A stretch of 64,000 nt of DNA. Source: Escallonia rubra. Its lineage: Eukaryota > Streptophyta > Magnoliopsida > Escalloniales > Escalloniaceae. Shown in pieces: positions 1 through 11,618 of this stretch. The notes under the pieces are model-generated. The model did no database searches and was not told where the DNA came from. It saw only the letters and a program-made list of their open reading frames with translations. The DNA is taken from NCBI GenBank assembly GCA_033065855.1, contig JAVXUO010002250.1, positions 37,851 to 101,850 on the forward strand. The letters are read 5' to 3'. Position 1 is the first letter of the stretch. Every line of letters starts with the position of its first letter. The position numbers were made by a program, and so were the translations under genes.

Positions 1-1339
1 TTCAAGGATGGCTCATGTTCTTGCAGGGATTATTGGTGATTGCAACGCAGGTGGATGTGGATATCATCCAAAAGCCAAGTCTTGAGTTAAGTTTATGACA
101 ATGCATATCCATACATACACGGTTCCTGGACGTCTCATGTCAGAGAAACCCATAGTTTGTTAGGATCATATCATCTGCCTTCAGAGTATCCACTCTGCGA
201 CGGATAGATGAAACGTTGTTGGAATCATCATGCACTGTATTTGTTGGATGCTGTTGATTCACGAGTACAATTAACCAAAGTATACTGTACTTATAGGGCG
301 TTAAGGAGCTGAAGCTCATACAACCTCAGATACTATTCTTTGGAAATTAGCAAACCTTTTAGTCTAGCTTATATATGCTGCTATTCCCTGGGGAATGTCT
401 CTTTTTCAACTCAGGAATTCCTTTACGTTCTTCTTCGTTTTTGGTCCCCTGTTTTCTCCTTTTCGTTAAGTACGAGTAACTAAGTTCATTCATGCCCCAG
501 TTGTTGCACTACAAATGTAACTGCTGAGAAGTCAAATAGTTTCTACATGTACAATTCAGGGGTTTATTTCCGCATTGCCAATACTTTTAGCCTGCATTTT
601 GGGGGGATTGGGAATTCTCTTGATTGTACAATCGAGAAGTACCCTTCAGATGTGCCTGAAGCCCACAAGAAGGAGCGTTTCAACTGGCCCGTGATAGTTC
701 CCTTTCGTTTGAAATGATCAGCCACATGCTTTTTTTCGAGGTTAGTGTTGAATTGCTGTCCATTAAATTGGTCGTATCTAGGGTTTCATTTGAGAAGCTA
801 AAACCTATATACAATTGCGTTACCGCGTTCACAGGCAATACGTTCCTAACGTGTAGTAGAGCGGGGAAGAAGATGCTGGATGGGATTGACGCAGTGGGGA
901 TTGAAAGCTCTGGTGGCTCTGAAGCACGGATGCGGATACAACACAGGTGCGGATACAAGGATACGGCTTAGTGCACAAGTCCTCTCCCATTTCCTGGAAG
1001 CAAAAAAGAGAAGAAGGCTACGGTCCGATCTACATGAAGATATCTTGAGATTGATCATGGAAAGACTGTATCTTGTAGACCCAGTTTACCCGCGTGCAGC
1101 TAGTCAGAGTTGGCGGCTTGATGGGACTAAATCTCTTCATAAATTGCCATGGCTTTACGTGCAATAAAAGGGGACCACTTTCACTTTGCGACCCATTTCA
1201 TGACTGAAAAGTGCTCGGTTTGAGCCTACCTCATGGTGGCAAGATGGTCCCGTGGTTGTCACCGTAAAATTTGTACTTCAAGCGAGGGTTGGCTTTTGAT
1301 GGCAAGTTTATGATATGGAGGAGCAGAGTTGCTTCTCGT
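1..1339. other. Left flank; possible last exon of an upstream gene
   Basis: The first 85 bases are open on the + strand, with a TGA at 83-85. They could be the end of a gene that starts outside the window, with the following AT-rich bases as its 3' UTR, but I do not recognise the short peptide. The rest holds only short overlapping frames with no domain I can name. No transposon ends were found. Confidence 0.25.
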
Positions 1340-1420
1340 TTTTGTACGGTCCTGCAACGATGTAAGTTGTCAAGCTAAGCAATCTTTTCCCTGTATCTGA
1401 CTACTAATTACGGTGTCTTC
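1340..1420 (+). repeat. Relic of the cluster intergenic repeat
   Basis: A stretch built around TTGTACGGTCC, AAGTTGTCAAGCTAAGC and a following CTGACTAC matches the intergenic sequence at about 45.40-45.48 kb and 60.22-60.30 kb, in the same orientation. It is evidence that duplicated kinase-cluster material continues to the left of unit 1. Confidence 0.6.
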
Positions 1421-1512
1421 TTTGTCTGTTCTCATTCATTGGACAGACTTGGGCCCATTTGACACTTACTTTTTTTTTTTCAGTTTTGGAAATTAAAAAA
1501 AAACGGGTTTGG

Positions 1513-1808
1513 TAATAATTTTTTTTTCTTATCTAGTTTAAAAATCCAATTTTAAAACTGAAGAAAAAATAAAAACTCCAAAAATGAGTTTTTTCATTCA
1601 CTTTTGGTTTTTTATTTTTGATACCACTATAACCACCACCCTCTCACCGTCGGCGACTGCCGGCAAGGCCACCGCTACGCCCCACTACTGCCATCGCAAA
1701 ACACCAAATCTTTTTTTGGGTTATAAAAAAAAAAAATTTAAACTGTTCTTTAATTTTTTTTTTAGAAACTAAAAATAAAGAAAAAAAGTTTTATCAAACG
1801 AAGCTAAC
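1513..1808. mobile_element. Possible MITE with T/A-rich inverted ends
   Basis: The left end (GTTTGGTAATAA followed by a T tract and CTAGTTT) and the reverse complement of the right end (GTTTGATAAAAC followed by a T tract and TTAGTTT) resemble each other over about 45 bases, giving a fold-back of about 300 bp. The interior has a short GC-rich centre. I could not fix a target duplication, so ends and class are tentative. Confidence 0.35.
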
Positions 1809-2379
1809 CCGTGGATATATCAGCTCCCTACCTAATTAGAACTCCCCTAAACCTTACATTTTGGTTTTGAGGTTATTCTAGGTGCTTTGAACGGCTTTGT
1901 ACTTTAATTTTGTTGCATGTCTTCTTCTTTATTTTTTTGTTCTTCAGAGCTTGTGCTTCCGATACTAAATAGACATTCCTGAAAGGTTTAGAATGAGTCA
2001 TTAACTCTCGTTTAGGAGATTATAAACGACATTAACCTATGGTGTGGCTCTGCTGAGCATAAATATTTGCTACGATGATACATGCCAAGGTGGTCATACT
2101 CGGTTTAACGGATCAAAGTAGATGATGATGCGCTGACCGAGCCTCCAGATCTCATCCTTAAATCTAAGAAACTTGCCTCATGAGGAACTGGCCCAACATG
2201 AACCCTCATCCTCTAATTCTACTAGAGTTCAAATCTTGGCCGATATAAAAGGGACCGACCTATATAATGGAGACCTTTATGTACGCAAAGCACAATTGCA
2301 CATGACCTCTTTTTGTTGCCTTTTCAAAGTCGCCGTCGCTGGAACTGCAGCAGTTGAGCAGTGACTAAAGCATCGTTTA

Positions 2380-2740
2380 AGTACCCTGCCGGAACCATAA
2401 CAGTGGTGAATTAAGCATTGTTAACAACTCTGCCGGAACTGTAGTAGCCCCTTAGGGCTATTGCACATCTTTAGTTTCCTTTGTAAACCGCTCTAAAATC
2501 GAGCAATGCTATAGCTGCTGAATACTATAGCTGCTGCTTTTAATTCACTATCTAGGCAAAAATTAAAGACATCAAGGATATATTTCAAAGATCTTTATCA
2601 AGTGGAGCTATTGCAAATCCTTTACTTTCCTTGTAATTTGCTCTACAATCGAAAAATAAAGCTATGGCTCTTCTTCTGAGGCATTACCTTGGGGATACGA
2701 TGAGCATCTTGAATTTTATCGAAAGAAAGAAGAAAAACTT
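2380..2740 (+). repeat. Relic of a kinase-B 3' flank
   Basis: The motifs AAGTACCCTGCCGGAACC, CTATAGCTGCTGCTTTTAA, ATTCACTATCTAGGCAAAAA and ATTTGCTCTAC follow one another as they do at 48.07-48.33 kb (3' flank of B3) and, in reverse, at 11.29-11.56 kb (3' flank of B1). This fragment has the orientation of units 2-4 but no kinase exon beside it. It is probably what remains of another unit. Confidence 0.65.
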
Positions 2741-2973
2741 TTCGTATCGTTTAAATCACCAGACATCTTAAAGGGCTATAGTGGATTGTAGAACCCTTGG
2801 TTAAACTTTAATTGCCCCAAAGTCAAGTTGCCAGGTCCAATCCTTGCAAAAGTTTAATTGTAAATACTTCTCTTGAGGTATATATTGTCTTCTAACTTAA
2901 AACTCATCAGAGTTTCGATTGTATCACTAACATCCTAACGTTTATCGATTGGACCAAAAAATTGTCTCTGTTA

Positions 2974-3921
2974 AGAAAAAAGTGGACGGCAATCCGCAAG
3001 GAGGGGCAAACCAATCAATCGCTTTCTTCTTCGTACCCTCTCTGTCTTCGGGCATCGGAGATGGTAGAACAAGAACAATGAAATGAAATAACGAGATTGA
3101 GCAACTCCTTTCTTCATTGAAGCAGGCCACCAATACCATTCCTTTCCTTCCCCGGCTTGAAAAGTGTTATAGATAGATGATACCACATCTGCAGTCTCCT
3201 AATCTCTGCTGCCAGAGAGTCTGCCGTTGAAATTTCTACTGCCTAGGACTTTCTTCTTCCCCGAACCATTCGAACCGACGCCATTACCATACCCATAATC
3301 CCTTTACACCCACCCATGACCAACACCATCATCAACCCATCATCACCACATCACAGATCTACACCAGACCACCACGACGTCTGAAGTTGCCTCCATGGCT
3401 TACCGTAACCACCTCCACCAAGTGCCCATTGTACCTCCACCTCCATTAACCTCCATCTTACAGATCTATTCCATTTGCCGGGTTGATGAACACCGCTTGT
3501 GGTGTTGGACGGCGAACGAGGCTAGGCTGGAGCTGGGTGGACGAGGCTAGGTTGTTGGACGCACTGTCTGTGATGGCGGGCGGCTGTGAATTGACAAATC
3601 TGGGCTATAGGTGTTGCGAGCGGCGGCGGACAAGGCTGGGTTGGAGGAGGGTGGACATGACTAGGCTATGGGTGTTGGATGGGGCGACTGACGGGGTTGC
3701 GCCAATGGTCGGTAGACGAGGCTGGGTTGGTGTCGACGGCTGTGGGTTAAGCGGGCTGGGTTAGTTGAGGAACAGATTGTGGTGGTAGAGATATGGTGCG
3801 TTAGTGGTGGTTGGGATTGGAGGGCGAGAAAGAAGACCTGTAAGTCTACAGGATTTTGCCTCTCCAAAACAATCGCGTGAAGGACATATGATGACTGCCG
3901 TCCACTTTTTTCGGGTTCAAT
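2974..3921. mobile_element. Candidate TIR element, about 0.95 kb
   Basis: GAAAAAAGTGGACGGCA at the left end has its inverse, TGCCGTCCACTTTTTTC, at the right end. The interior is G-rich on the right and holds irregular GGCTGGGTTGG-like repeats, with no recognisable protein. A partial inverted copy lies at 27.30-27.60 kb, which supports a dispersed family. The target duplication is unclear, so the superfamily is not assigned. Confidence 0.4.
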
Positions 3922-4726
3922 TACAACAGTTGATTATCATTAGGGTGCTATATGAGTACAATTGAAACCCTCTGATTTAAAGTGAGATCATGATGCAAAC
4001 CGTAGGAGAAAAAAGAGGAAGGAAGAGAAAACGGGGGGACTCAGGCAGGTGGCGCCTACGATTTATTGTTCTTCAAGGAGGTATTAGAGGTAAACAATTC
4101 TTATTAAATTTGTTAAAAAGGAACTGGTCCGTGACCGTCCATTCCAGCTTGAATTGGGGCAAGGGGGATCGATCCCCTCCGCCACAGCCACCGCGTACCA
4201 GCGGAAGCCGTCAATGACGCGCTCCTTCTGTTCGCACCAAAAGTCGAACGCCTCAATTGGGCTCTCGGCACTCGACCTCAGAGCTCGTTGTTCAAGACTG
4301 GGGGTGCCATTATACCTCTTCCGACCTTTATCTCCACCCTGGTAAAAGAAATCTTTTAAATTTCTGTCTTCATTTGTTAATCTTCTTCTTCTGCTCAAAT
4401 TTGCCTACATATGCGGTGTTTTGACTTTTGCCTGAATATGAGGTTCTCGTGTATTGTTGATTACAGTATTTAACCGTTTTAACGGCTATCAGCGTGGCTT
4501 TAACTGTCGATGTTCGTTAGGGTTAGAAAAAAGAAGAAAGAAAAAACAATTCAGAGGAGGCTGTGATTAAAAAAGCTGGATAAGGTTAAATAATTAGGGA
4601 GGAAAGACTTTTCCTTGCCGTGCCCAGCAGCTAACCAGGAAACTAATGATTAGGATGAAGAAGAAGAAGAAAAATGGTGCCTTGAAAGGTTTCTCTCATC
4701 TTCCACCTTCACTGCCTGCTAGAAGC
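3922..4726. other. Upstream region of kinase A1
   Basis: From about 4580 the sequence matches the upstream regions of A2 and A3, including the purine-rich stretch before the start codon and the AGAAGCATG start context, so it probably holds the ancestral A promoter. Between 4084 and 4398 the minus strand is open for about 100 codons, but I recognise no domain and do not call it a gene. Confidence 0.4.
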
Positions 4727-6983
4727 ATGTTCCCAGTTTCCACCCTCAGCTACTTCTTTCTCTTGTATCATCTTACCGACGCGTATAACTTTCCCGCGCC
4801 TTATGATCAATCTCCTCTTAATAACGTTGTTGACTCAAAGTTTTGTGAGGAGCCTCCGCGACATGGTTCCACTTCTTGGACTCCAACGCTGCGAAGAGTG
4901 ATTAATTCGGTTGTGACGGACTTGGTACTTTTCATCACCCTGCTGAATATCTTTGTTTATAAGCTGAGACAACTTCATGAAGAAAACTCCGGTAATCAAG
5001 TTAGACCGTCTGCCTACTTTACGGAGCATCTATGCCGTCAGTTTTCTCTTGCCGATATCCAATTGGCCACCTGCAACTTTGATGATGCTTTGGTCATCGG
5101 ACGGGGAGGGTTCGGAAAGGTGTACAGAGGGGTCATCGACAATGGAACGACTACCGTGGCCATCAAGCGGCTGAGTTCCATGTCCAGGCAAGGAGCCCCC
5201 GAGTTTTGGACAGAGATCGAGATGCTTTCCAAGTTTCGACACAGTCACCTCGTCTCTCTCATTGGTTACTGCGACAACGTCCACGAGATGATCCTTGTTT
5301 ACGAGTACATGCTCCTTGGTAGCCTTGCTGACCATCTGCACAAGCGTGACAGAAGTGGTAAATCTCCTCTTTCTTGGGTGCAGCGCCTCAAGATATGCAT
5401 CGGCGCAGCCCGTGGATTGGACTATCTTCACATGGTACTAGTATCCTGCACAGAGTTATACATCGTGATGTGAAGAGCTCAAACATCTTGTTGGGTGAGA
5501 ATTGGGCAGCTAAGATAGCCGACTTTGGGATGTCAAAATTAGGCCCGACAAATCAGTCATGCAGCCATGTAAGCACCGATGTGAAAGGCACATTTGGGTA
5601 TATGGATCCCGAGTATTACTTGACCCGCCGACTAACGAGGAAATCGGACGTGTATGCCTTTGGCGTGGTATTGTTCGAAGTGCTGTGCGGGAGGCCAGCA
5701 GTAGATGTGACGCTGGACGAGGAGCAATGGGGTCTGGCCGTATGGGCCAAATACTGCATCAAAGAAGGAATACTAGATCAGAGTATTGATCCCAGTTTGA
5801 GGGGGAAAATCTTGCCGAATTGTTTGATTGCAGTTGTGAAAATTGCGGAGCAATGCCTGCACAATCTTCCCATGAGACGCCCCACAATGGCTGAGGTCAT
5901 TGTCCAGCTTGAGTATGCATTGGCACTGCAGGAGAAAACTACTGATTCCCCTGTAATAGAGAAAGCCTTTCATGTCATCGCCGACACCGTAGAATCTTCT
6001 CTACTTGAGGAGATAGATAGTAGTACTGGTGGGTCTTCTGGCATCCAAAACAATGCAGAGTCTTCTGCAGTACAGGAGATTAGAAAGCCGGACAGGAGAA
6101 TGACTTTTAAAAGAAAGGTGCGACAGTTTCTCTCTGTCACGGCTCGGATGATTTCAGGTAAATCGTATATGCCAACCTCCTCTTGTGCCGGTTTAGGGCT
6201 TTATTCTCTTAGGATAGAAACTGATTGGACTTAAACTGGTGCCGATGCTAGCTTATTTTGTATCTATGTATGTGTCTTGTACATGCATGCAATATCTATT
6301 GATCTCCTGTTCCTCGTAAACGGGCGTACGTATGTAAGAACAAAGAAAGACACACAATATCAGGATAAATTAATAGCAATAACATGTGATGATATTGCAA
6401 TTTGATCAGAGTAACACATCTTACATATATTTGAAAACATTGCTTCGACTTTCTAATTATAAATCTCTAGAAAAAGCACTAAATCATTTTTATTCAATTT
6501 GAGTAGTTTGGGCAGCGACACTTAGATGAGCAAACTAATCCTTGTTTAAGAATGCATAATTTTGCAATTCTGTATATCCAATTCACTATGAAGAAGAGTT
6601 TATTTACCGAATTAGAATCGAAACGTGTACTAAATTATATACCTTACTTTGCTTTTGACCATTTTGTAGGACCAAGTAAAAAGCTGCCTAAGAGAAAAAG
6701 AGCAACGGAGACTGGATTCGGATGTGGTCAGTATACTTTGACAACCACCAAAGACAAAAAACTTGAGAATGGTGACATGGCATGGATAGAATATATTGAG
6801 CAAATTATCAGTGAAAATATAGCCTCCTTAGCTGGCCTAAGTCCAGAGGCTTTGGGTAATCTTGAATTTGAGCAATGCAGGAATTCCATGAACTTCTGCT
6901 TCAGGTTATGGAAATGGATGGTCATATTTGTATCGGCTCTTTTTATAGTCCCAGTTGGCCATTATTTGGCTCTAGCTGATTAG
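4727..6983 (+). pseudogene. Kinase A1: CrRLK1L-type receptor-like kinase, frameshifted
   Basis: Family role: CrRLK1L kinases (FERONIA group) are plasma-membrane Ser/Thr kinases that normally read cell-wall and RALF-peptide signals through a malectin-like ectodomain. Seen here: a start at 4727 aligned with that of A2, a hydrophobic signal segment, about 50 extracellular residues, and a membrane helix (VLFITLLNIFVYKL). The kinase domain follows, with the glycine loop [11 protein letters not shown], the lysine in VAIKRL, HRDVKSSN, DFGMS and GTFGYMDPEYY. Compared with A2 one base is missing at about 5432/5433, just before the HRD motif, which breaks the reading frame. The downstream half stays open to 6234. 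A possible last exon is at 6670-6983: the donor after 6157 (CAG/GTAAAT) and the acceptor before 6670 (TTTTGTAG/GACC) keep the frame. About 33 bp of the ectodomain stub present in A2 is also missing. The malectin domain is absent. Confidence 0.82.
6670..6983 (+). other. Candidate C-terminal exon of kinase A1
   Basis: This 104-codon open segment begins after a good acceptor (CATTTTGTAG) and joins in phase 1 to the donor after 6157. It starts with a basic patch (KKLPKRKR), then a segment with ENGDMAWIEYIEQ, and ends with a hydrophobic stretch. I do not recognise the domain. The homologous region of A2 (minus strand, from 24399) keeps the acceptor but has an in-frame TGA at 24352-24350. In A3 a deletion has removed the acceptor. 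Confidence 0.45.
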
Positions 6984-7133
6984 TCTAACGGTATCATGGT
7001 GTTGTGCGTCTTATCTTTGCATTACGTACAGTTTTTAGCCTGTCTACACATAAAAAATGTACATGATTTTTTTTTTTTGGGCCTAAGATAATACTTTAGT
7101 GTACTATATCAACAGCTACCCAGGTTGAAGGAA

Positions 7134-7309
7134 GATTCCTACAACCCTTTCTATAGCAACAACTAATTTTCACTTAATGTTTTTAGTGGCTTTTATTATT
7201 GACGGTAAAAAAGTACTATTAAGAATGGTCGCTGAAAGTGTTATCAGAAAAGCCACTAAAAATATTTAGCGTCTATTAATTATCGCTATACAAATGGGTT
7301 GCAGGAATC
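7134..7309. mobile_element. MITE, 176 bp, AGGAA target duplication
   Basis: The ends GATTCCTACAACCC and (inverted) GATTCCTGCAACCC form terminal inverted repeats of about 25 bp, ending in CTATAGC on both arms. AGGAA flanks the element at 7129-7133 and 7310-7314. A related element with GGCTACAAC-type ends is at 30.05-30.23 kb. It is non-coding. The superfamily is not certain. Confidence 0.6.
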
Positions 7310-7538
7310 AGGAAAGCAGTTAAATTTTTTCCATTTGGATATAGTTCCATTCTAGGCCTTCATGTTCCACTACCATTGTCAACTACCACATCACTATCCA
7401 ATTATGCTCTCTGCCCTTCCGCATCTTTGTGGTTTGTCTCAGCCAAATGGACAAGTATTGTCCACATCATGAATCCCTCCTTATGAGGCTTGATTCTTCT
7501 ACAGTTCCCACAGGTACCCCTTTATTTTTGTCTATCTA

Positions 7539-10500
7539 TTGGGTAATTTTTGTGTATCCCATTTGTCTGGGTCTCTCCATTGGTACCGAGAGAGGGAGAT
7601 GGGGGGAGAGTATGGGTATTTCCTGGCTTCTCCTTCTTCTGACCAAAGCCCTAGCACCACTGGCCAGTTTAGCTCAGGTTCCCAACATATATATTATGTG
7701 ATTCAACTTCCCTATTTTTTTGGTCTCAGTATGTATTATGTGGTTTTACTAATTTATTCTAGTTTCTTGATTTGGGTATTATTTCTTTTTCATAAGTAGT
7801 TACTCAATTTCATTAATACGATGTGCTTGCATCTCATTTTCGGTATTGTTGGTTTGAAGTAACTTCGTTCTTTGATCCCAATTCAGGTTCTTCTTGGGCA
7901 GAACCAACCACTAGGTCTTTTCAATTTTCCATTGCCAGAATAACTTGTGTTTAGTAACTATGTAGCTTTGTTGTCAAACTTTCAGTAATTTTTTATCTAG
8001 GTTTTTTTTTTTGGGGTTCCAAAGCTACTGAATATTCCTCTTAGTTTAGTTGGTCTGCAAATCTCGGGCAGGCAGACTCAATTGTAGTAGAAACAATATT
8101 CCCATACAGTTGTTTTTAACTTGTTGTGCAGTTTTGCTTCTTTTTCTGAAGAACTTAAATTGTTAGTCATTTAGCTGCTTGTTGACGATCATTACCGGAT
8201 TTCCCTGCTTCTTTTCTAATCTTTTTGGAACTTAACTTCTTTGTTTTTTTGTCTGTACTTTTGTGTTTCAGTACGTATATCACAAGCAACTAGCAACATA
8301 GCATCTTCAGGCGGTAGAAACGCTGTTTCCGCGAACAGTGCATTCTCGGCAGCAAGTGGAGGTGATGAGGTGTGTCCGATCTTGCCCCTTCCCAGCTTAA
8401 GGATTTTCAGTTTCTCAGAGCTGAAGGTTGCAACTAGGAATTTCAGACAAAATACGGTGTTGGGAGAAGGAGGTTTTGGGAAAGTTTACAAGGGATGGCT
8501 TGAGAAGGCAAACTCGAGGAATGGAAGTGGATCTGTAGTTGCTATCAAGAGGTTAAATTCAGAGGGTCTGCAAGGGTTAAAAGAGTGGCAGGTACTTCTT
8601 CTTGTAATAACCAATTAGTTATTTGAATGATTCAAGAGTCTGATGCATTCTTACTTATTAGCATTTGATGTTTTAGGATAATGCTTGAATGTAATTCATC
8701 TCCAACTCATCTAAGAATGTGTGTGCGCATCTGTGTGATTGGATGGGTGGGTTTCTATTTGTGCACCTGTGTTGGCCGTGGTAGTGGGGTTGGATGGGGT
8801 ATCTGTACTATTTTCAATTGACAAGAAACCTAAAGTCATTTACACATACATTGCCATGTTCTGAGGCTTCTATTCATTTGATGCTTTAAAGTTTAGATGT
8901 GTTAGACTCTTACTTGATAGCTTTACCGGGTTTCTAATTGACAACTACAAATTGGTTTTCGGATCCGCAGTTACTTGATTTGTATAATGTATTACTTCCA
9001 GCTGAAAGCTTAATATGGAATATGGGGCCAATTTTTGATTCATCATTCTGTATACAATTCAGATTGCAGCTGGAGAGTTGAAATGTGAAATTATTTTAGG
9101 ATTAAGAAATTACAGCCTCTGCTATTTTCAAAGTAAGTTTTATGGCAAGGGACATCTCAAATTTCACCTCTTTTCACGAATCTTAGGTGATTATATGCAT
9201 GTTACACGTCCTCTCATATTCATCCGGAATCAGCTGCAGACAAACTCAAATGTTATCGTGCTTCCAAGCCTTCATGTGGCAAATGGAAACGAAATAATTG
9301 ATTAAAGCAGTGGATTGGAACATTTTGCATGATCTTTTATGCATTCTTAGAAACTTTAATGTGCAATGTTCCTACACTGTAGGGGCTTCAGCTAGTTTAG
9401 CTTGTAAACTCTCTTGGTGCTATACCAAGAGACCAGGGATCATCCAGGCTTTTCTTTTGTGGGGTGGGGGTGTACAAAAGGGAGCTGGATATTAGCCACT
9501 TCTTGATATCCTAGTATCCTATAGCCTATATACAATGGAATAGTCTATGCTATGGAATAATCATTCCTGGCAAGAACTAACTATCTGATTGTTGGTAATT
9601 ATTGTGAATCCTCTCTGCTGATGTTTATTCATTTATTCATGCAGTCTGAGGTGAACTCCCTTGGGAGGTTATCTCATCCAAACCTTGTTAGACTATTGGG
9701 ATACTGTTGGGAGGAGACAGAGCAACTGCTTGTCTATGAATGAATGCAGAAAGGCAGCTTGGAGAGCCACCTTTTTGGAAGTAAGATATAATGCTTTAGA
9801 GTAGAGCTAAACCACACCATGAAACTCTCACCAAAAATTTTACCCTATCAAGTTTTTCTGCTCTCCTTGATGTCGCAGGCTCAGCTGTTCAGCCACTTCC
9901 ATGGGACTTACGGATTAAGGTGTTGATAGGAGCTGCTCGGGGCCTGGCATTCTTGCACGCATCTGAGAAACAAGTAATTTATAGAGACTTCAAAGCCTCA
10001 AATATACTGCTAGATGGTGTAAGTTCTATAGCAGTTGGTTCAAACAATATAAATGACCTACTCATTTTCTCATTAAACCAGTCTAAGAGTTTTCTGCTGT
10101 TCTGTCAGTCCTATAACGCAAAGTTATCAGACTTTGGGTTGGCAAAAATGGGTCCCTCAGCTGGTCAATCACATATTTCAACTCGTATTATGGGAACATA
10201 TGGTTACGCTGCTCCCAAGTATAATGCTACAGGTAATCCTCTTAATCATTTGAGCTTTAGTAGCCCTGTTCTTGAAAATTGAGCACAAACACATTAATGG
10301 CATGTCATAATGTTGGCATTGTGCTCATATAACAGGGCATTTGTACGTGAAGAGTGATGTCTACGGTTTTGGTGTTGTATTAGTTGAAATGCTAACAGGA
10401 TTAAGGGCACTTGATACAAATCGCCCAAGTGGGCAACATAATTTGGTTGACTGGGTCAAACCCTTTATTGCTGATAGAAGAAAGTTAAAGAGCATAATGG

Positions 10501-10679
10501 ACTCCAGGTTGGAAAAAAAATATCCTCTCAAAGCGGCAGTTCACATTGCTGAGCTTGCTTTGGCATGTCTTACACCTGAACCCAAAACTAGGCCACCAAT
10601 GGAAGTGGTAGTGGAGAAACTGGTACGAGTCGATGCTGATAATGCCGATGCTGTTAATGGAAGGCTACGGAGGCCTTGA
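7539..10679 (+). pseudogene. Kinase B1: RLCK-VII (PBL-like) kinase, six exons, dead copy
   Basis: RLCK-VII kinases are membrane-anchored cytoplasmic Ser/Thr kinases that relay signals from surface receptors. Exons from conserved splice sites: 7539-7677, 8272-8591, 9645-9780, 9879-10018, 10109-10232 and 10336-10679. Motifs: glycine loop [44 protein letters not shown], and a C-lobe with [16 protein letters not shown]. Three lesions mark it as a pseudogene. The first codon reads TTG where an ATG is expected before GNFC, the myristoylation/palmitoylation site. A TGA at 9741-9743 replaces the Phe codon seen in B2-B4. The APE motif reads APK. Exon 1 ends in an SPSTTGQFSS stretch as in other RLCK-VII proteins, so it is probably the true anchor exon. 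B1 is the only copy that keeps this exon. Confidence 0.82.
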
Positions 10680-11601
10680 GTAAATTCTTCACACTTCATT
10701 CAAGACAGGATGTAAATTCTTCGTACTTATCAAGTTGGGCAGCAACCTTTGCACCATCGTTCCCCACTTCATTCGAGACAGGATGTAAATTGATCCTTCC
10801 GAAGCTCACCACAAGCATGGTTACTTCAGCTTTACCACTTCCAACGAAGAGGAGTTCCTTCGATCAAGATGGTAAATGGTAGTCTCATGGAGTATTATTT
10901 GTTTTTGTTTGCATTATTCTACTAAGTAACAATGAACTCATGCATGAAACATTTCCTACGGGACTGTCAATGCCATACTTTTGAAAATATGACAATAACT
11001 CGTTAAAAAAGTAGTAAAAGATAACGTTAATGCGAATCTACTTGCAGATTTGTTAAGAAGCTTTGCGCTTGCCAAGTGATTCAAGCATTTGCAAGATGTG
11101 ATGAGGTCAAATCTAGCATCTATATCTATGGAGCAGCGGTTCCAACTTTATTGTGGATGTGGTTGGGCAACCCTGTGCTAGATTTACATAGATTCAAGTG
11201 TGATTCAGGTTTGCTGAAAACTGGTTTTCTGATTCCAAGTCATGTTCCGGTAAAATTTAACATCTTCATTGTATCCCCTAGGTAGTGCCTTAAATTGCTC
11301 GATTTTTAGAGCAAAGTACAAGGAAAGTAAAGAAGAACTCCACTTGATAAGGGTCTTTGATATATTTCTTGATGCCTTTAATTTTTCCCTGGGCAGTGAA
11401 TTAAAAGAAGCAGCTATAGCATTCCTTGATTTTAGAGTGGTTTCGAAGGAAAATTAAAGATTTGCAATAACCCCAAGGGACTACTACGGTTCTGGCAGGG
11501 TACTTGACGATGCTTAAGTCACTGCTGCTACGGTTCCAGCAGGGGTACTTAATGATGCTCAAGTCAAAGCATTGTTATAGGGAGAAAACTTTGAAAAAGT
11601 A
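10680..11601 (+). repeat. 3' flank of B1, shared with the other units
   Basis: This flank is repeated in inverse orientation beyond B2 (about 16.76-17.18 kb) and B3 (48.07-48.83 kb). It contains a decayed extra coding-like stretch and a short duplicated motif around CTACGGTTC (11.48-11.56 kb) that recurs at 45.96-46.07 kb. It shows no independent gene and is useful mainly for marking unit boundaries. Confidence 0.6.
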
Positions 11602-11618
11602 ACAGAGGTGTAATGTGC
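11602..11618 (+). repeat. Target site duplication, left
   Basis: ACAGAGGTGTAATGTGC, a 17-base direct repeat of 12347-12363, flanks the retroposon between them. Confidence 0.85.

Noticed and set aside
2165-2265. SINE-like box B (GAGTTCAAATCTTGG) with a weak box A
   Set aside because: No convincing box A, tail or target duplication; kept only as a weak resemblance.
3483-3764. Open frame with repeated RRTRLGW motifs
   Set aside because: Produced by the G-rich repeats inside the candidate TIR element.
4084-4398. 104-codon minus-strand frame near kinase A1
   Set aside because: Protein-like composition but no recognised domain, no copy in other units and no clear splice or start context.
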